DNA of 64,000 bases from Colletotrichum lupini (GCF_023278565.1 NC_064678.1:496001-560000), one strand, 5' to 3'; positions 36,769 to 49,700 are shown, counted from the first letter of the stretch. Numbers and translations are program-made. Notes: generated by a model from the sequence alone, not told the origin.

Positions 36769-38274
36769 ATGGCTTCCCTCACAGATCTACCAGTCGAGAT
36801 TCTCGACCAGATTTGCACCTCACTCTGCTGTCATTGTCGACAGCACAAAATGCAGCTCGACAAGCCGAGCGCCGCCGTCAGCTCGACAGAAGACGACGGA
36901 GAACGGCTTGGACTACGCAATCTATGCCTCACATCACGGTCACTACGCCAAATTGCTCAGCCAATTCTTTTTCACGTTTTCTTACACCACTGCACCATGA
37001 GCACCATGAACTGGACAAGCGAAGAAACAAACTTGATACCTCGGTTGTTCTAGTTACTGAGAACGATCAACGAAGACGCCCATCTTTCTTCTTGCCTTAA
37101 GTCCATCGATATCAATGCATTTGAAGAGAAATGTATTATCTGTTCACCTTCGTTAGAATGTGCAACTCAGGAAGAAATCAGTCAAGTTACGCGATTGTCG
37201 AAAAAGACAGGTCTAGATATCAATTCCGCCGGCTTGGACCACGATCTTCTCCCTGAGATTCTAATCCAATTCTTATTGATTATGACGCCGAATCTCCAGA
37301 ACGTCAGCTTGTGCGTACCACGTTGGTGGGTCTTTTACCCGTTGAGAAAATGGATCAATAAATGGAGGCCCAAACTAAATGAGTCAAAAATACTGCTGGG
37401 CCAGGTACGACACATGGAGCTGGAGACTGAGAGATATAGCGACGACACGTGTCTTGAGGACGACCATAAAGATGAGGGTCTTTGTCACCCGATTCCTGAT
37501 CCCATTGAACGACTACTCATAGACAGTGCACCGAATCTCGAGGTATTGTCATGTTCTGCTGGAGGGCTGGAGGGTCTTCCGAAGTTGCCATTGCTCAGGT
37601 GGCTGCACCTCCGCATGGAAGGGTCTTGGAAGGGAATGTTGCCTAAATTAATGGATCGCCTACCGTCCCTGACACATTTCAGCTACTCGACCAGCAACTT
37701 GCACTCTCCCACGCCCAGAGAGATCCAAGACGCCCTCCATAATCACCAGGAGACTCTTCAACATCTCACTGTGATCAATCGGTTTGGGGAGAGCATTGCA
37801 AGTGATGATTTGCGAACGGATCCAAGCCGGCCATACTCAATGACCTCTCTGGCCGGTTTCAAGGCTCTCGAATCCATTAACCTTGATGGCTATATGATCT
37901 GGCCGCATCGGAGGGACGGAGGCACGATACAAGAAATGGAGGCGGACTTGCAGCTTCTACCGAACTTTTTGCCTCAATGCTTACGGCAGCTTCATATTGA
38001 TGGCTGGGGTAACTACGGAGAGGAGAACCTAAGGTCTTTAGCTAAGGCTATGGCAAATGTGGAATTTCCCTACCTGGAAACGGTGATCTGGGGCATCGTT
38101 CATGATCGCCGGCTCCTTCGGCGTGGGTCTTGCAACAAAGCGTGGGAGATGGGCATGGATTGGAGGGAAATAATTACAGAGAAAGTTGAAGACCGCATAC
38201 GCAATTGTCATCAGGAAGCATTTCCAAACTGGGGAGACGATTTTTTGGGGTCTGCTGCGAATGAGGCTGGCTGA
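36769..38274 (+). pseudogene. F-box protein gene with one in-frame TAG
   Basis: A single-exon frame of 502 codons runs from ATG 36769 to TGA 38272-38274. It is interrupted only by TAG at 37051-37053 (codon 95). The N-terminus MASLTDLPVEILDQICTSL is an F-box, followed by LGLRNLCLTSRSLRQIAQPI and FHVF. The rest resembles the leucine-containing substrate region of fungal F-box proteins (LKSIDI, NLEVLSCSAGG, LPLLRWLHL, LPSLTHFSYS). The stop sits in LIPRLF-stop-LLRTINED, where Gln would fit; CAG to TAG is a CpA-to-TpA change. An intron over the stop has no good splice sites. It is either a recent null allele or a sequencing error. F-box proteins recruit targets to SCF ubiquitin ligases. Confidence 0.78.
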
Positions 38275-38937
38275 TGATCAATTGCTCGCTTCAACTACCT
38301 ACTCATATAGCATCGAAGCTTTGCGTCGTAATATAGGGCTGTAAATGTCCGAACCGCTCTCACCACCATGTACTTACTCAGTATCTTGACCGGCCGTGGG
38401 CCAGTTACCTTCCCGATGAGAATAATATGACAAGATGATGAAGCGTAATTATCAAATTCAATTGAGTCTTGAACGGGCTTGAGGCATTGATGATGACATA
38501 TTCTGCACAAATGCTGTGGCCAAGTACGTGCAGTGAAGAGGGATAGGGGAGCTGCGACCTTTCTACCACGAATTTGCTAGAAGGGAAAATTGATTGTTCA
38601 ACTACATTGGAACACATCTCGACATTGACAATGATCTTACTCTTCCCACACGCTTTAGGATGATTTGTGCAGTGAAATTGTCTACCGAAAGTCAAAAGCC
38701 GACGTTGCAATTGCACTAAAGTTCTGTTTGTTTGATATGATCACTACAGTAGTATACTAAGGTACATGGTAGTAACTCAAAGATTGGCATACCAGAGCAC
38801 AAGCAGAGTCTTCCCACATTTCGTAACTGTGGTAAATAAGGCGTGATTGCTGGCCGGCAATTACGGTTCCGTTTTTTGTACGACAGTAACATTGATACTT
38901 CAGCTTTGAAAGTTACCATATGTCAGGAATGCCTGAT
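38275..38937. other. convergent 3' intergenic region
   Basis: The F-box and ABM-fold genes converge here. No coding signal or repeat is seen. Confidence 0.45.
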
Positions 38938-39659
38938 CTATATATCCAGCTTTACCATGACGCCAATGCTTTTTCCAAAACTTTGGTACTTTTGCAGCGC
39001 CGCCTGTGCCTCCGGCTTAGTCCAAGCAGCCTTTGCTTCCTGGCGCACGTGTTAGCAGTGAATACATATAACCTAAGACCGTAGCAATCAGATGGAAGGC
39101 TTACCTCATCACTGTCCCATCCCAAGATGCCCAAGCCAGTTGACTGACCTCCATCTACACTCTTTCCTCCAAAGTGGACGGTCTGGCCGAGGGCAGCAAC
39201 TAGGTCCATCCAGGCCTGCTTCGCTTCCTCATGCTTACTCTCGTCTGCAACATCAATGAAGCAGAACTGAGTAAATGTCTTAGGCTTTTCACCGGGAAGC
39301 GGACCAGTCTCGAACTTTTTGACTCGAGGCTCGCCGCCGGGACCAGCCTTGAACTGCTCTTCACGCTCTTTGATCCACGCCGAATCGGCAAACGCCTTGT
39401 CATCTGCCGCGGACTCGAAAGCTACGAGGAGATTTAGGTACTGCCAAACAACTTGACTTCAGAGGAGGATCTCACTTATCGTTTGCAGGAATTTGAAGTC
39501 TGTCACAGGTGTTCCGTTTTCGTTGATGACATGTCCACCAGCTACTCCAATAACGCCTGGCTGCTTCGCAATATCTTCCTTGACCTGCGGCCATGCTCCG
39601 AGGAACTCATCCTTCTTGTCGGCAGGAATGTTGGGGGTGACGACAACGAGGAAAGGCAT
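38938..39659 (-). CDS. antibiotic biosynthesis monooxygenase (ABM)-fold protein
   Basis: Three exons, 39659-39476, 39421-39105 and 39039-38938, encode 200 aa. The start MPFLVVVTPNIPADKKDEFL and the pattern GVIGVAGGHV fit a dimeric alpha/beta-barrel ABM domain. A second related half (PKTFTQFCFIDVADESKHEE) follows, with GILGWDSDEEAKAAWTKPEA near the end. Members include cofactor-free monooxygenases and stress-responsive barrels. No signal peptide, so cytosolic. The intron 1 acceptor is chosen to keep frame (TITFESAADD); an acceptor 17-18 nt upstream would break frame. Introns are 54 and 65 nt. Confidence 0.82.
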
Positions 39660-42012
39660 TTTGGCTGTTTTTATGTTCGGGGCTAGTAGAGACGATGGAA
39701 TTGTTTTCGTGGTGTGTTTTGGCGCTAACCGGTCTACGGTGATCTGGTTGTCTTTCGTTTCGATAAAATATTGATTCTGTGCTGGCTTGAAGTCGGTTGG
39801 TGGATGCGGTCAACACGAGGTTTTTATGACTTTCGAGGGGGGTTCATTCATGTATCAAAGACCTTGCTGAATCAAGACAGTGGTCAGTCAACCATCGACC
39901 CCGACACAGACCGCACCCTGCACCCGGAAATCCCGGCGGTGCGGCATGACAGCAGCCAGGCGCCCCCAGACGAGTTGCGTCTTGGAAGCCCCCCCCCCCC
40001 CTCCGGCACAAGCTGAGAGCCACCAGTACGTCGCCGACCGACCCCAGATCAGCTAACCTCGAACCCCCTCTCGTCGCGGATAATACCACCGGCAACTAGG
40101 GACGGCTCTCAGGGTCCAACAGCTGATTGGCGGTGCCCACTAGGTATGTTGCATGGTAAACAAACCGCGTGTACTTGTATGCCGTATCGTGAATGCTTCA
40201 ACCCAGGAAGTGAAACCCAGGCGGAGCCGGGAACCGGGGGTCAGGCCAGTGTGGGGTACAGTCGCTGCCACGGCGGCGGAGGACGGGCCGGCGGGTTTTG
40301 ACGAGACGGTCTCGGGTTTTCGTCTGATCCGTGATTTATGCCCCCTCCACCAAGCCGAAAGTCTAATTCACTCGGCAACGTGCTTGGAGGCCTGCATGAA
40401 TCCAAGCCGTCAGCCCGGCGGACAAAAGATTGACTAGGCCAGGTCTAAGAAAAAGGGGTCCTTATGCAAGTAACAGCTGTCGAATCACCGCAGGCGAAGT
40501 GTGTTTGCTGCGTGAGGCAGTGCCAGAACCCGAAGGTCTTTCAAGGAGCGAGAATCCCTAGTCGAGTGCTTGGCTGTACTAATTCAAGCTGAGTGTTCAT
40601 CTCGTATTGCTATGTATTACGAAGCTGGAAACACTTTGGCAGAATGCGGGGACAAGCACATTGAGGCATGGAGATGCGACTGAGTCAGATACATGAGGAA
40701 ACGTTCCAGAACAAGCACAAACCTTCGGGGATATATCAATATTCCGGGGAATTAGCAAAGCAACCCGTGCTCATATCCAGTCTCTCCAATAGTTGCAATG
40801 TTACTGAGGAAGGTTGAATTTCTCAGGCTGGCCTGAAATAAGTAGATGCGAGTACAACTGAATGGGTGAAGTCATGGCTTCGAGCTTTTGCATCAAAGAT
40901 CAGCAAGGACTTGGACATGGTCCACGAGCTGAATACAAGTACTAATCGCATGATTGTGGTAAAGAGTTTGTTCTATTTTCATCCCTCCAATGCATGTGTT
41001 TTCTCCTTCGGCACTAAATCTACGTGATGGGCAATGACCGAGGCCTGGTTTACAATATGGACTTGGTTGTTCGGAGTTTCGGGCAAAATGAGGTTACCGA
41101 ATCAACAAGTGAACGTGTGAAGCAGCCTTGCTCCCCTTTGATATTGAGAAATACCTGCAAGCAACATTGAAATCTCGGGAATAATGCATATGCACTGCTT
41201 CGAATACATGGCTCGATCGGTTGAGTTCAAGTGGCGGTGTGAGATCGTTCAATGACTCGCTCCTGGCCACCACAAAGACAGGCCGATGCGCTGCACAGTT
41301 TTGCCATAAGTCTTCCACTTAGAGAAGCCGTGCCCGAAGATAGGATTTTTAATTATTATCGGCTGCAGGGGCGAGCTCTAGCCAAGGGCTCTGGTACTGT
41401 CACATATCAGCAGAAGAGTAAGTGCCTCTTTCGTTCATCCCGAAATTCGGTCGAGATCGTTTGTTTGTGTGTGTGTGTATGTGTGTGTGTGTAAGTGAAA
41501 GGAAGAGAGAGAGGGGGAGAGAGAGATAGAGAGAGATGTTGTTGTTGAAGACATACGACTCTTTGCTCTTTGGATGAGAAACTACATACGACGTATTGAA
41601 CTAATCTCTTCCTTGATTCCCATTTTCATGAAACGTCGAAAGCTATGCACATTACTACCTACAGGATATCCATGCCTGACCTTACACAGATCGCACAAAT
41701 CTTGCCGACAGTCAAAACGAGGACATTTCACACTGCAGGTGGGAGCTTGGCATCTGAGAGCAGCCAAATGTTCAATCTGTTTCTTCTCTGTGGCCAGACT
41801 GATCCAGGGTAGCTTGCAAATATGCGTCTCGATATTTGATGGTTTAAACGTATATGTCATGACAGTTGAGAAAGCCCCAACTGTTTGCGTTGAGCACAGA
41901 ACAATTACACTTCCACCCCATCATTGTCGAAATCCTCAGGACCACCAACCCAATATTCCTGACAACGATTTCCCCCCTGCTAAATGAAAGTATGCGAGGC
42001 GACGGGTATCTC
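39660..42012. other. intergenic with homopolymer and microsatellite tracts
   Basis: No gene is recognised in 2.35 kb. A run of 13 C lies at 39989-40001. A GT tract followed by a GA-rich tract lies at about 41461-41545. The 94-codon frame at 40153-40437 has no motif. Confidence 0.45.
41461..41545 (+). repeat. compound GT/GA microsatellite
   Basis: An interrupted (GT)n tract (41464-41491) is followed by a GA-rich stretch (GAGAGAGAGGGGGAGAGAGA type). It should be length-variable between strains. Confidence 0.85.
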
Positions 42013-42639
42013 TCAAGCGAACACGACAACAGCCGCCGCGACACCGAGAATTGCCGCCATCCCCGCCCGAACGGTCGACCCCGCCCCCGCCGGAACCGTA
42101 CTCGACGAAGGCTCCGCTCCGCTTCCCGTCCCAGTCGGCACAGCCTCACCCTCCGTCGACGTGATCAAGGTACTACCGGCGACGCCCGTCCTAGTCGTGA
42201 CCACCGACGGCGTCAGCGACGACAATGGCGACATCACCGACGTAGTAACGGTTTTGATAATGGTGCTCGTCGTGGTAGGGGGCGTGACCGTCACCGTCGT
42301 GCTGCCTACACCGCTATTCGACCCGGGGGTCGCGAGGGTCTGGGTGACCGTGATTGTGGGCGGTTTGACGGTTGCGCAGCTGGAGAAGAAGCTCTTGGTG
42401 ATGGTCTCGGTACCGGAGTAGCCCGGGCAGCCCGGGATTTTCTTGCCGGACGCCGGGTCCGTACCTCCGCAGTCGAGCGGGGTGCAGATTTCGTGGGTTT
42501 CGGGGACGTAGTGGATGACTGTCTTGATGGAGTCGCCAGAGGGTCCTGGGTAGGTGTATGTGAGAGAGGTGCAGCCCGTGAGGTCCGTCTTGGCTAGGAC
42601 CGCTGTAGCTGCCAGAACTGGGAGGAGGTAGCGAGACAT
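42013..42639 (-). CDS. GPI-anchored Thr/Ser-rich secreted protein
   Basis: A single exon encodes 208 aa. Residues 1-16 are a signal peptide (MSRYLLPVLAATAVLA). The first hundred mature residues contain five Cys (GCTS, EICTPLDCGG, PGCPG, SSCAT). A Thr/Ser/Val stalk follows (TVTVTPPTTTSTI), then a Gly/Ala segment and a hydrophobic C-terminus (AAILGVAAAVVVFA) typical of GPI anchoring. An in-frame extension upstream to 42912 is rejected because only this ATG gives a signal peptide. No specific family is recognised. It is probably a wall or membrane surface protein. Confidence 0.85.
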   Translation of the reverse strand: MSRYLLPVLAATAVLAKTDLTGCTSLTYTYPGPSGDSIKTVIHYVPETHEICTPLDCGGTDPASGKKIPGCPGYSGTETITKSFFSSCATVKPPTITVTQTLATPGSNSGVGSTTVTVTPPTTTSTIIKTVTTSVMSPLSSLTPSVVTTRTGVAGSTLITSTEGEAVPTGTGSGAEPSSSTVPAGAGSTVRAGMAAILGVAAAVVVFA

Positions 42640-43995
42640 CCTTTTTGGAGTTGAATGACGATTTGCGAGTGAACGTTGGTGAACGAGTGTGATGGTCAAC
42701 AACTGCTGATAGACACCTAAGATCTCGAGGATGAGAGAGGCATGGATCGCCAAGTCATATCTGGGTGGCATAACGGGTCTTTTTGAATACATGATGGTGT
42801 TGTAGGATCGGGAAGTCGCATTGGTCCCATGCGTCTTGGATGTTTGGCGAGCAGGCAAGCTTCCTGGAACCTCGTCACCTCGAACTCGTCTAGCCCCTGG
42901 GTACGACCTCAAGAGGCTGCGTCGTGCCGCATAGGCGCGTCGACTCCTTGCATTACCGGCGTTATTTTGTCATCTGACACGAGGAAGGACAGGGACAGGA
43001 GAGAACACAGCGGTTCTGAACAATCCCGTGGTTCATGTCAGGCATACTACGAGAACAAAGAAGGTTTATTTTCGGAGACATGCACTCGAAAACAAGCGAC
43101 TGACGAATGCCTTGCCGCGCTCACATACTTGGCAATCAACAACTGAGATGCAAGGAGCAGGAATTCAATCTGCCTGTCAGGCACCGGAAGATCAAGGAAT
43201 ACTGTCTTACTAATGCTCTAGTATCGACCTAGGAATCCAACGGCGCCATATCATCACCGAGAGAATTGGAGCAAAAACTCACAGCCAGTTGGGCCATTTC
43301 ATTAAACCACGGAAAGTGGTGGAGGAGAAGAGATTGGTTTTGCTATCTATCTCCGAGTCCACTGTCATAGAATCGGTCAAGCTTGTCCAGAAGATCGAAC
43401 AAAGAAAACCTGACTAAATGTATGTACAGTACAGGTCAAAGTCTTTGAGACGATTGCTCAAGGACGGCCATGCCACCATCCTCGTATGCGGGCCCCTGCT
43501 TGCAATACCAAAAGCACTGCAGTTTGCCGTTGTTTCCATCAAACACTGCTGCATTGTTCTCCCTCCTGTACGACACGACCTCGACCTAGCAATCGAGTCA
43601 CACGAAATAGCTCTTTTTTTGCCGTTGGGAGAGGGGCTGTTGCCGGTGCGTACTCTTCTGAGTCATCTCTCCATCGAACGGCCCACGTGCTTGTCTGGCG
43701 ACAGCTTCAAGTTAACATGACATCGAAACTCAAAGAAACCAAGAGCACAGTGTTCTGTATGTACAGCAATGGTGTATTGACAGGTAGCGATTGGCGCATT
43801 AGTTGGTAAGTCTAGGTTATTACAATTTATCATACAGAAGTCGTCGTGTCGGCCGTTAAAAGAAAAGGAATGCATAGCCGGAAAGTCTTTGGCGACGACT
43901 TTGTCACTTCAAGATTCCAGCGAATGTTGATCCCCTCCAGCGGAGAGACAGAAGTCGGAAACAACACTTTTGCGAGAGGATCGAATTCAATCTCT
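42640..43995. other. intergenic, no gene recognised
   Basis: Upstream of the GPI protein and downstream of the ERG25-like gene. Frames at 43.4-43.8 kb have no recognisable product. Confidence 0.4.
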
Positions 43996-45070
43996 TTACT
44001 GCGCCTTCTTGGCCTTGTCCAACTTTTTCTCCCGTCTACGCTGGTGGGCTTCCGCGCCGGCTTCGGTATCCATGAGGTAGTCCCACCACCGGAAGCTAGA
44101 CGCGTAGTTGCCAATGAATTTCTCATGGTGCACGTCGTGGTGCTCGGCGCCGGCCCAGAAGGGGAGGAAGTGCCTCAGAGACCAGGGGAAATCGTAACCG
44201 GAATGCGAGTCGATGGCTTGGAACAGGCGGAGGACAATCCACATGTACATGGTAAAGAGGTGCAGGTCCTTTGTGATGAGGACCCATAGAACGGGGGACC
44301 CAACGGTGCCGAGACCAAGGAACATGACCTCAATCGGGGAGGCGTACTCGGCCGTCATGCCAAAGGGGGCCGAGTAGTAGTGGTGCATCTTGTGGACGGC
44401 CTTATACAGGGGAGGCCAGTGGGCACCGCGGTGCATCCAGTAGTGCCAAGTGTCCTCGAGGACGAAGAAGATTGCGATCTGGTAGGCCATCTTCCACCAG
44501 GCGGGAAAGGGCACGCCGTAGTCGAGACCGCACCAGGTGGCGATGGGGTGGAAGAGCCAAATTTGCGGAAGCTCGACGGTGAAGTGACTGAAGAGAACTA
44601 GGGCGCCGCATTCAAATTGCTCTCTCCAAGTTGGGACTTTTTGCTGCTCGAGGTTAGTGGCTGGTACGGGTGGTAGTCGTTCATGTCTGGGATCCTGCCG
44701 AATGCATTAGACATGGCGGATGTGGAGTGACGTGCCTGTTGAATCTTCCACCTGCGGAAGTAGGGAATGGCGTCGATAATGATCCATGGCAGACTGCGAC
44801 CAAAGTAGACGACCTCGTGCATGACAAAGGTCATGATGCCAGTGGCGAGGATGTCGTTCTGCATCCACAGGTACCACGCCGCCCACAGGCGCTCAATGGC
44901 GTTGAGCTGGACGTTGTACTTGTTCACATCGTCGAGTACGCCGAGGTAGGTTGTGGTAGACGTCTGGTTGGGAAACACGACGGTAGAATTCCTATGAGAG
45001 CGTTGTGTGTAAGCGGATGGTCAACTTGTGAGGTAGGTGGGAAGTTGCGGTTGGCTTACCAGGACGCCAT
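43996..45070 (-). CDS. ERG25: sterol C-4 methyl oxidase (ERG25-like)
   Basis: Three exons, 45070-45060 (11 nt), 44991-44736 and 44646-43996, encode 305 aa. The enzyme removes C-4 methyl groups of 4,4-dimethylzymosterol in ergosterol synthesis, in the ER membrane. The fatty-acid hydroxylase His boxes are HYWMHRGAH (HxxxH), HKMHHYYSAPFG and HHDVHH. Other family segments are QNDILATGIMTFVMHEVVYF, SHFTVELPQIWLFHPIATW and TAEYASPIEVMFLG. Intron 2 (44647-44735) has no in-frame GT donor; GC at CAG/GCACGT keeps frame and joins WKIQQ to QKVPTW, so a GC-AG intron is inferred. Length is normal. The start is only 0.7 kb from the second retroelement. It may be one of two paralogues, as many fungi have two. 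Confidence 0.92.
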
Positions 45071-45784
45071 GGTATCAAACACACCCCAATGCAGGAGAGA
45101 CGAACTAAAGCAAGGTGATGTGCGACTCTCGAGATGCAACGGCAGCAACTAGAGCAAATATGGGAATTTGGCAGAATTGCGAAAGGGGTCAAGTCGAATT
45201 AATAAACATCCGCGTTTGGTGGAGACTGCGCGTGTTGGCGTTGAACGGGCTTTGGAAATGGACGGTTCTTCTCGAAGGGCGGCGCAGGGGTCCAGACGCC
45301 GATGGGACGATAAAAATTCACCGGCATCCGCTCAGGTGTGGTACGATAACTTGCATGTTTTGCTGTGCCTGTTCCTCTTGAGACACGGGAGACTTTAAAC
45401 ATGAATCCACAGATCCGAATACGAAATGGATGAGTTGCGCCTCGACGACCGTTGCCATCGGCTCATTGTAAAGCTGATGAGATTGGCGAATCTGGTGACA
45501 GCTTCTCATCGCCTGCTCTTGGTGAATGGCCCGGAGCCGTGTGTTTCCAGCTGCAGAGAGGCACAGAGTATCCATTCTCCATCCCCGGGCGACCCACTTC
45601 CCGGTGGTCTGTTTGTGGTGTGATTTTGTCCACCGCGCTTGAGTCCCCGAGATTGCCGGCCTCAGGGGCAGCGTCTGGCGCCCACAGCCTGGTTCTGGTC
45701 CGTCCTGAGCTTGCAGATGGGCTTCTGAAGCACTGAGACAAGGCGATGAGAACATTTGACGTTGCGATGGACATTAGATAATCT
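45071..45784. other. promoter side of the ERG25-like gene, adjoining the second retroelement
   Basis: No coding signal. This is the entire sequence between the ERG25-like start and the target-site duplication of the second copia element. Confidence 0.45.
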
Positions 45785-45789
45785 CTCGT

Positions 45790-45994
45790 TATTAGTATCC
45801 CTATTATAGGGTATTTAGTTCGAACCGTAGTTAACGAAGAGATTAATTAAACTATATAAATATTTACGTAGTAAGTATAAAAAGGAGTTTCTAATTATAA
45901 GTTAAGCTAGCTATAATAACCCTAAATAGGGCCCCTAATTAGCCCCTACGTAGTTAGCTATATATTATAATTAAATTAAACTTTTAATTTAATA
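45790..45994 (-). repeat. 3' LTR of the second copia element
   Basis: It is 205 bp, seen on the plus strand as TATTAGTATCCC ... TTTAATTTAATA. A pyrimidine tract (CTAACTTTCTCTTTTTTTTT, the polypurine tract on the minus strand) adjoins it at 45995. Confidence 0.88.
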
Positions 45995-46620
45995 CTAACT
46001 TTCTCTTTTTTTTTATTAATTTACTTATTATAATTAGAAATATAATTTAACTTTAGGTCCGTTTATTAAGTCGTTTTTTTTTATTCCTTTTCTCTATTTT
46101 TTTTATATAACCTATTTTTTTATTTATATATTAACTTTTTTATTATTTATAAATTACCCTAACCCCTTATTAAGGGTTACTTTTATAAAAGCGTTAGCGA
46201 GGTTATTATTATTATTAATTTAATAGATCTTAAGTATCTCGCGCCTTTTATACGATTACTTAAAGGTTATAATATTAATTATAAGCCTCTTTTCTTTTAT
46301 TATCCCTAATTTTATAAAGCATTTATATAATAAGTAAAAATCCGTATGAATAACTATTAGGATTAGTAAAAAGCTAAGTTAATTAGTAATCTTTTTTAGT
46401 ATTATTAAAATTACGTAGGAGAGGTTAACGCCGTTAACTATACTATAGACCTCTAACGTTAGTATATTTCTTGTTATTTATTTATTTTTAGTTAATAAAT
46501 AGTAGATTATATTACCGTATATAATAAATTCGCTCTTACTTATACTCTCGTTAATTAGGATAATAATATACTCTAATTACGAAATAAGGTCGTTATTATT
46601 TATAAATAACTTATTAATAA

Positions 46621-46706
46621 GGGAATTAATAAGGACGCATAACGAATTAATACGGACGCATAGCTCTTAAGAACATATAATATTCTCCATTTCTAATTAG
46701 TTTAAA
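46621..46706 (+). repeat. left terminal inverted repeat of the nested insert
   Basis: It begins GGGAATTAATAAGGACGCAT and carries GGACGCATAACG and GGACGCATAGCTC. It matches the complement of 50118-50203 with mostly C/T and G/A differences. Confidence 0.72.
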
Positions 46707-49700
46707 AAAATAATACTTCTTTATAAAAGTAATAAGGGTAATTATATTAATATAACTATTCTTATTATCCTCTTTAACCTAAGCTTTAGTTTAAGATTTT
46801 TAAAAATAAGAATATTATTATAACCCCCGTACTCGTTTAGAACTACTATATTACTTATTTAAAATTTATAAATCTTAAATAAGCTAATAATCTAAGCTTT
46901 TATAAATTTTAAATAAATAAGGCTTTTTTATATTATATATTTAAAATATATAAAAAGTAAATTATAATAACGTTTACTTAACTACCTTTTTTAATATAAT
47001 TATAATAATTTACTATTACTATAAACTACTTTTTACTAACTCCGTTTTTTTTAAATATTAAGCTATATCGGCTGTTTACTTATATAATTCCCTATTATTC
47101 TCCCCTTATTAAAAATACTAAACTAGCTCCTTATTTATTATTAAAATAAGCTTAATATTTAGCTTTAATTTAACTAACTTATCTTTTTTATAAACTTAGT
47201 TAGTATTAACTTATTCTTATTTTTAAATAAGTAGCTTCGCTTCTTATTATTAATACCTTAGTTATTATAAGTAATACGGGCTTAACTAGCTAACCGGCCT
47301 TTTTTAAATAAAGTTAATTATAATAAAATAGGCTATATTATATTTTTTAGCTTATTACGGAGGGATATAGTAATTTTAAAATTAAAGATTTAGTAATATA
47401 AATTTAAAAAAAACGTTTCTTAAAAACGCTACTAAAAATATACTTTTTATTTATTAAAAGTAGCTAAATTTAATATTTTAAAATAGATTTTATAATAATA
47501 TAGGATACTTAGCTTAATTAAAATAGTATAATTTAAATTATAAGATCCGAGGGGGTCTAGGAATAGCCTCTTATTAAATAGTATTACTTTTTTTATAAGC
47601 CGGCCTTACGTCCTAATTAAAATAAGATATTTTAAGAAAAGTATTATTTAGAGTTTACTTAAGTACTTAAAATAAATACTTATATACTCCTAGCTTATAA
47701 GTACCTTATCTTTTATATAAGCTTAGTAAAAGCGTAGTTCTTAATTATTAATTATATTTTATATAACGTTAATAAGCCGATATAAATAACTAAGACTATT
47801 TAAAAAATAACCCTTAATATTATTATTACTTAACTTAGTATTAAAAATAACACGAGTACTAAAGTTTTAATATTTTTAAATAAAATAACGGGCCTATTAT
47901 ACTTTTAAAAATAGGTATATTACGTAAAAGTACTAAAAAATTAGGTGTTAGTTATTAAACTTTTTATAGAGCTTAGTCTAGGCTTTTTTAAAAATATACT
48001 TAGTCTTAGCGAAAATAATAAACTTTTATATTATAAGGACCTTATAATATATATAAAGGGGGGGCTTATTAATAAGTATATTAATATAGGCCTTATTTTT
48101 ATTACTTAGTATAACTATTATTTATATTAATAACTAATATCCCTCGTTATTAAACTTATTACTATTATTATTATAACTACGGTCCTTAACCTACTTTTAC
48201 TTAGCCCTAAGTATAATATTAAAGTTAATATAATAAATATAAAGTTATTACTAAACGTTTAAAAACTACTCGTTTAGTATAGCCTTTATCTATTTATTAT
48301 AGTTTATAATAATAATAATAAAGTAATAGACTAAGTATTAGTTTATAAATTAGCGGATACTTATTAAAAGAAATTAAAAACTTTTTAATTTCTTATTATT
48401 AATAAGGCTAAACGTAGTATTATAAATAAATCTAAAGTAGGTTTACTTAGTAGCTTAGAAAAGAGGGAGCTTAAAGCGATTAGTATTATAAATATTATTA
48501 AAACTAATTACTTTAGGGAATCGCTTTTATATTTAAAAACAATAAAAAAAAGTCTAAATAAGGCTAATAAGGTAGTTTAGCTCGTTATTTACCTATTTTA
48601 CTATATATAAAATATTTTACTTATTAAATAGCTTAATTAACGTTATAGTTAGCGAGTATTTAGCTAATTTCTCTTAGTTTATATAAGCCCTAGTATTATA
48701 AATATTTTACTAAGTAAATAAGGACTTGAAGAACTACTCTTAAATAATAATACGTACGTTACGTACTTAAATCCTAACTCGTTAGTTTATAGTTTTAATA
48801 ATATCCTTAACTAGCTAAGTAAGCTTATAATAAAAAGGGTATATAAATATTTTAAAGCTAGGCCTATAGTTATATTAGCTATATTAAAAATCTTTATATT
48901 ATTATAATAACTACTATTCCTTGACCTTAGCTTTAATAATTAACTTCTATTTATAATTATATTTTTAAGATCTCCGTTACTTTAAACCTATATTATAACT
49001 AAGCTTAGGATATTTATATTAGTTATATTAAAATATATACTAAATATTCTTCTTATTTTACTAATACGTATAATATTTTATAATATTAAAGCTATTAGCC
49101 GTAATAAAAATAGTAACTTAATTAAAAAAAGTATTTATTATTAGCTCTAGGCTACTAAGAATTAATAAGTTTAAGGTTTTATTTAAAAAAGGGGAGAAGG
49201 ATTTGTTACTTTAAGTACGATAAGAAGCTATAGTTTAAAGAAATAATAAACTTAAAAAAGGCTTTTATTATAAACATAAATAGAGTAATGAGTTTATTTA
49301 AGAACCCTATGCTTCTTATTATAAATGGCTTTATTTATATTATTAAATAAAGCTAGTTATTAACCTTTTATTAATCTTAATAACTTATATAATAAACTAA
49401 AGAATATTATTAAATTATTCTATAATAAGCTAGGTAAGTTATTAAAATGTATTAAAAAAAGGAGAGGGACTAGGCTTTAATAATATTTAAAAAAGGGTAG
49501 TATACTGAGTAATCTATATCCTTTTTAAAAAATAGTATATAAAATAGAATATAGGCCGTTTAAACTTTTTATTAAAAGGGGGAGGATTATATATTAATAA
49601 GAATTAGGGAATAGTAAAAGGCTAAAAAGTATTAGTTCATTAAAGAATTTCTAATTAAAATAGAAAGTTAGTTTTATTTTAATATATTAATACGAATAAT

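Noticed and set aside
37020..37060. An intron removing the TAG of the F-box gene
   Set aside because: The only nearby GT/AG pairs would give an intron under 25 nt, and the frame is continuous on both sides.
41866..42597. 243-codon Arg-rich plus-strand frame
   Set aside because: Antisense of the GPI-anchored protein; composition is that of a shadow frame.
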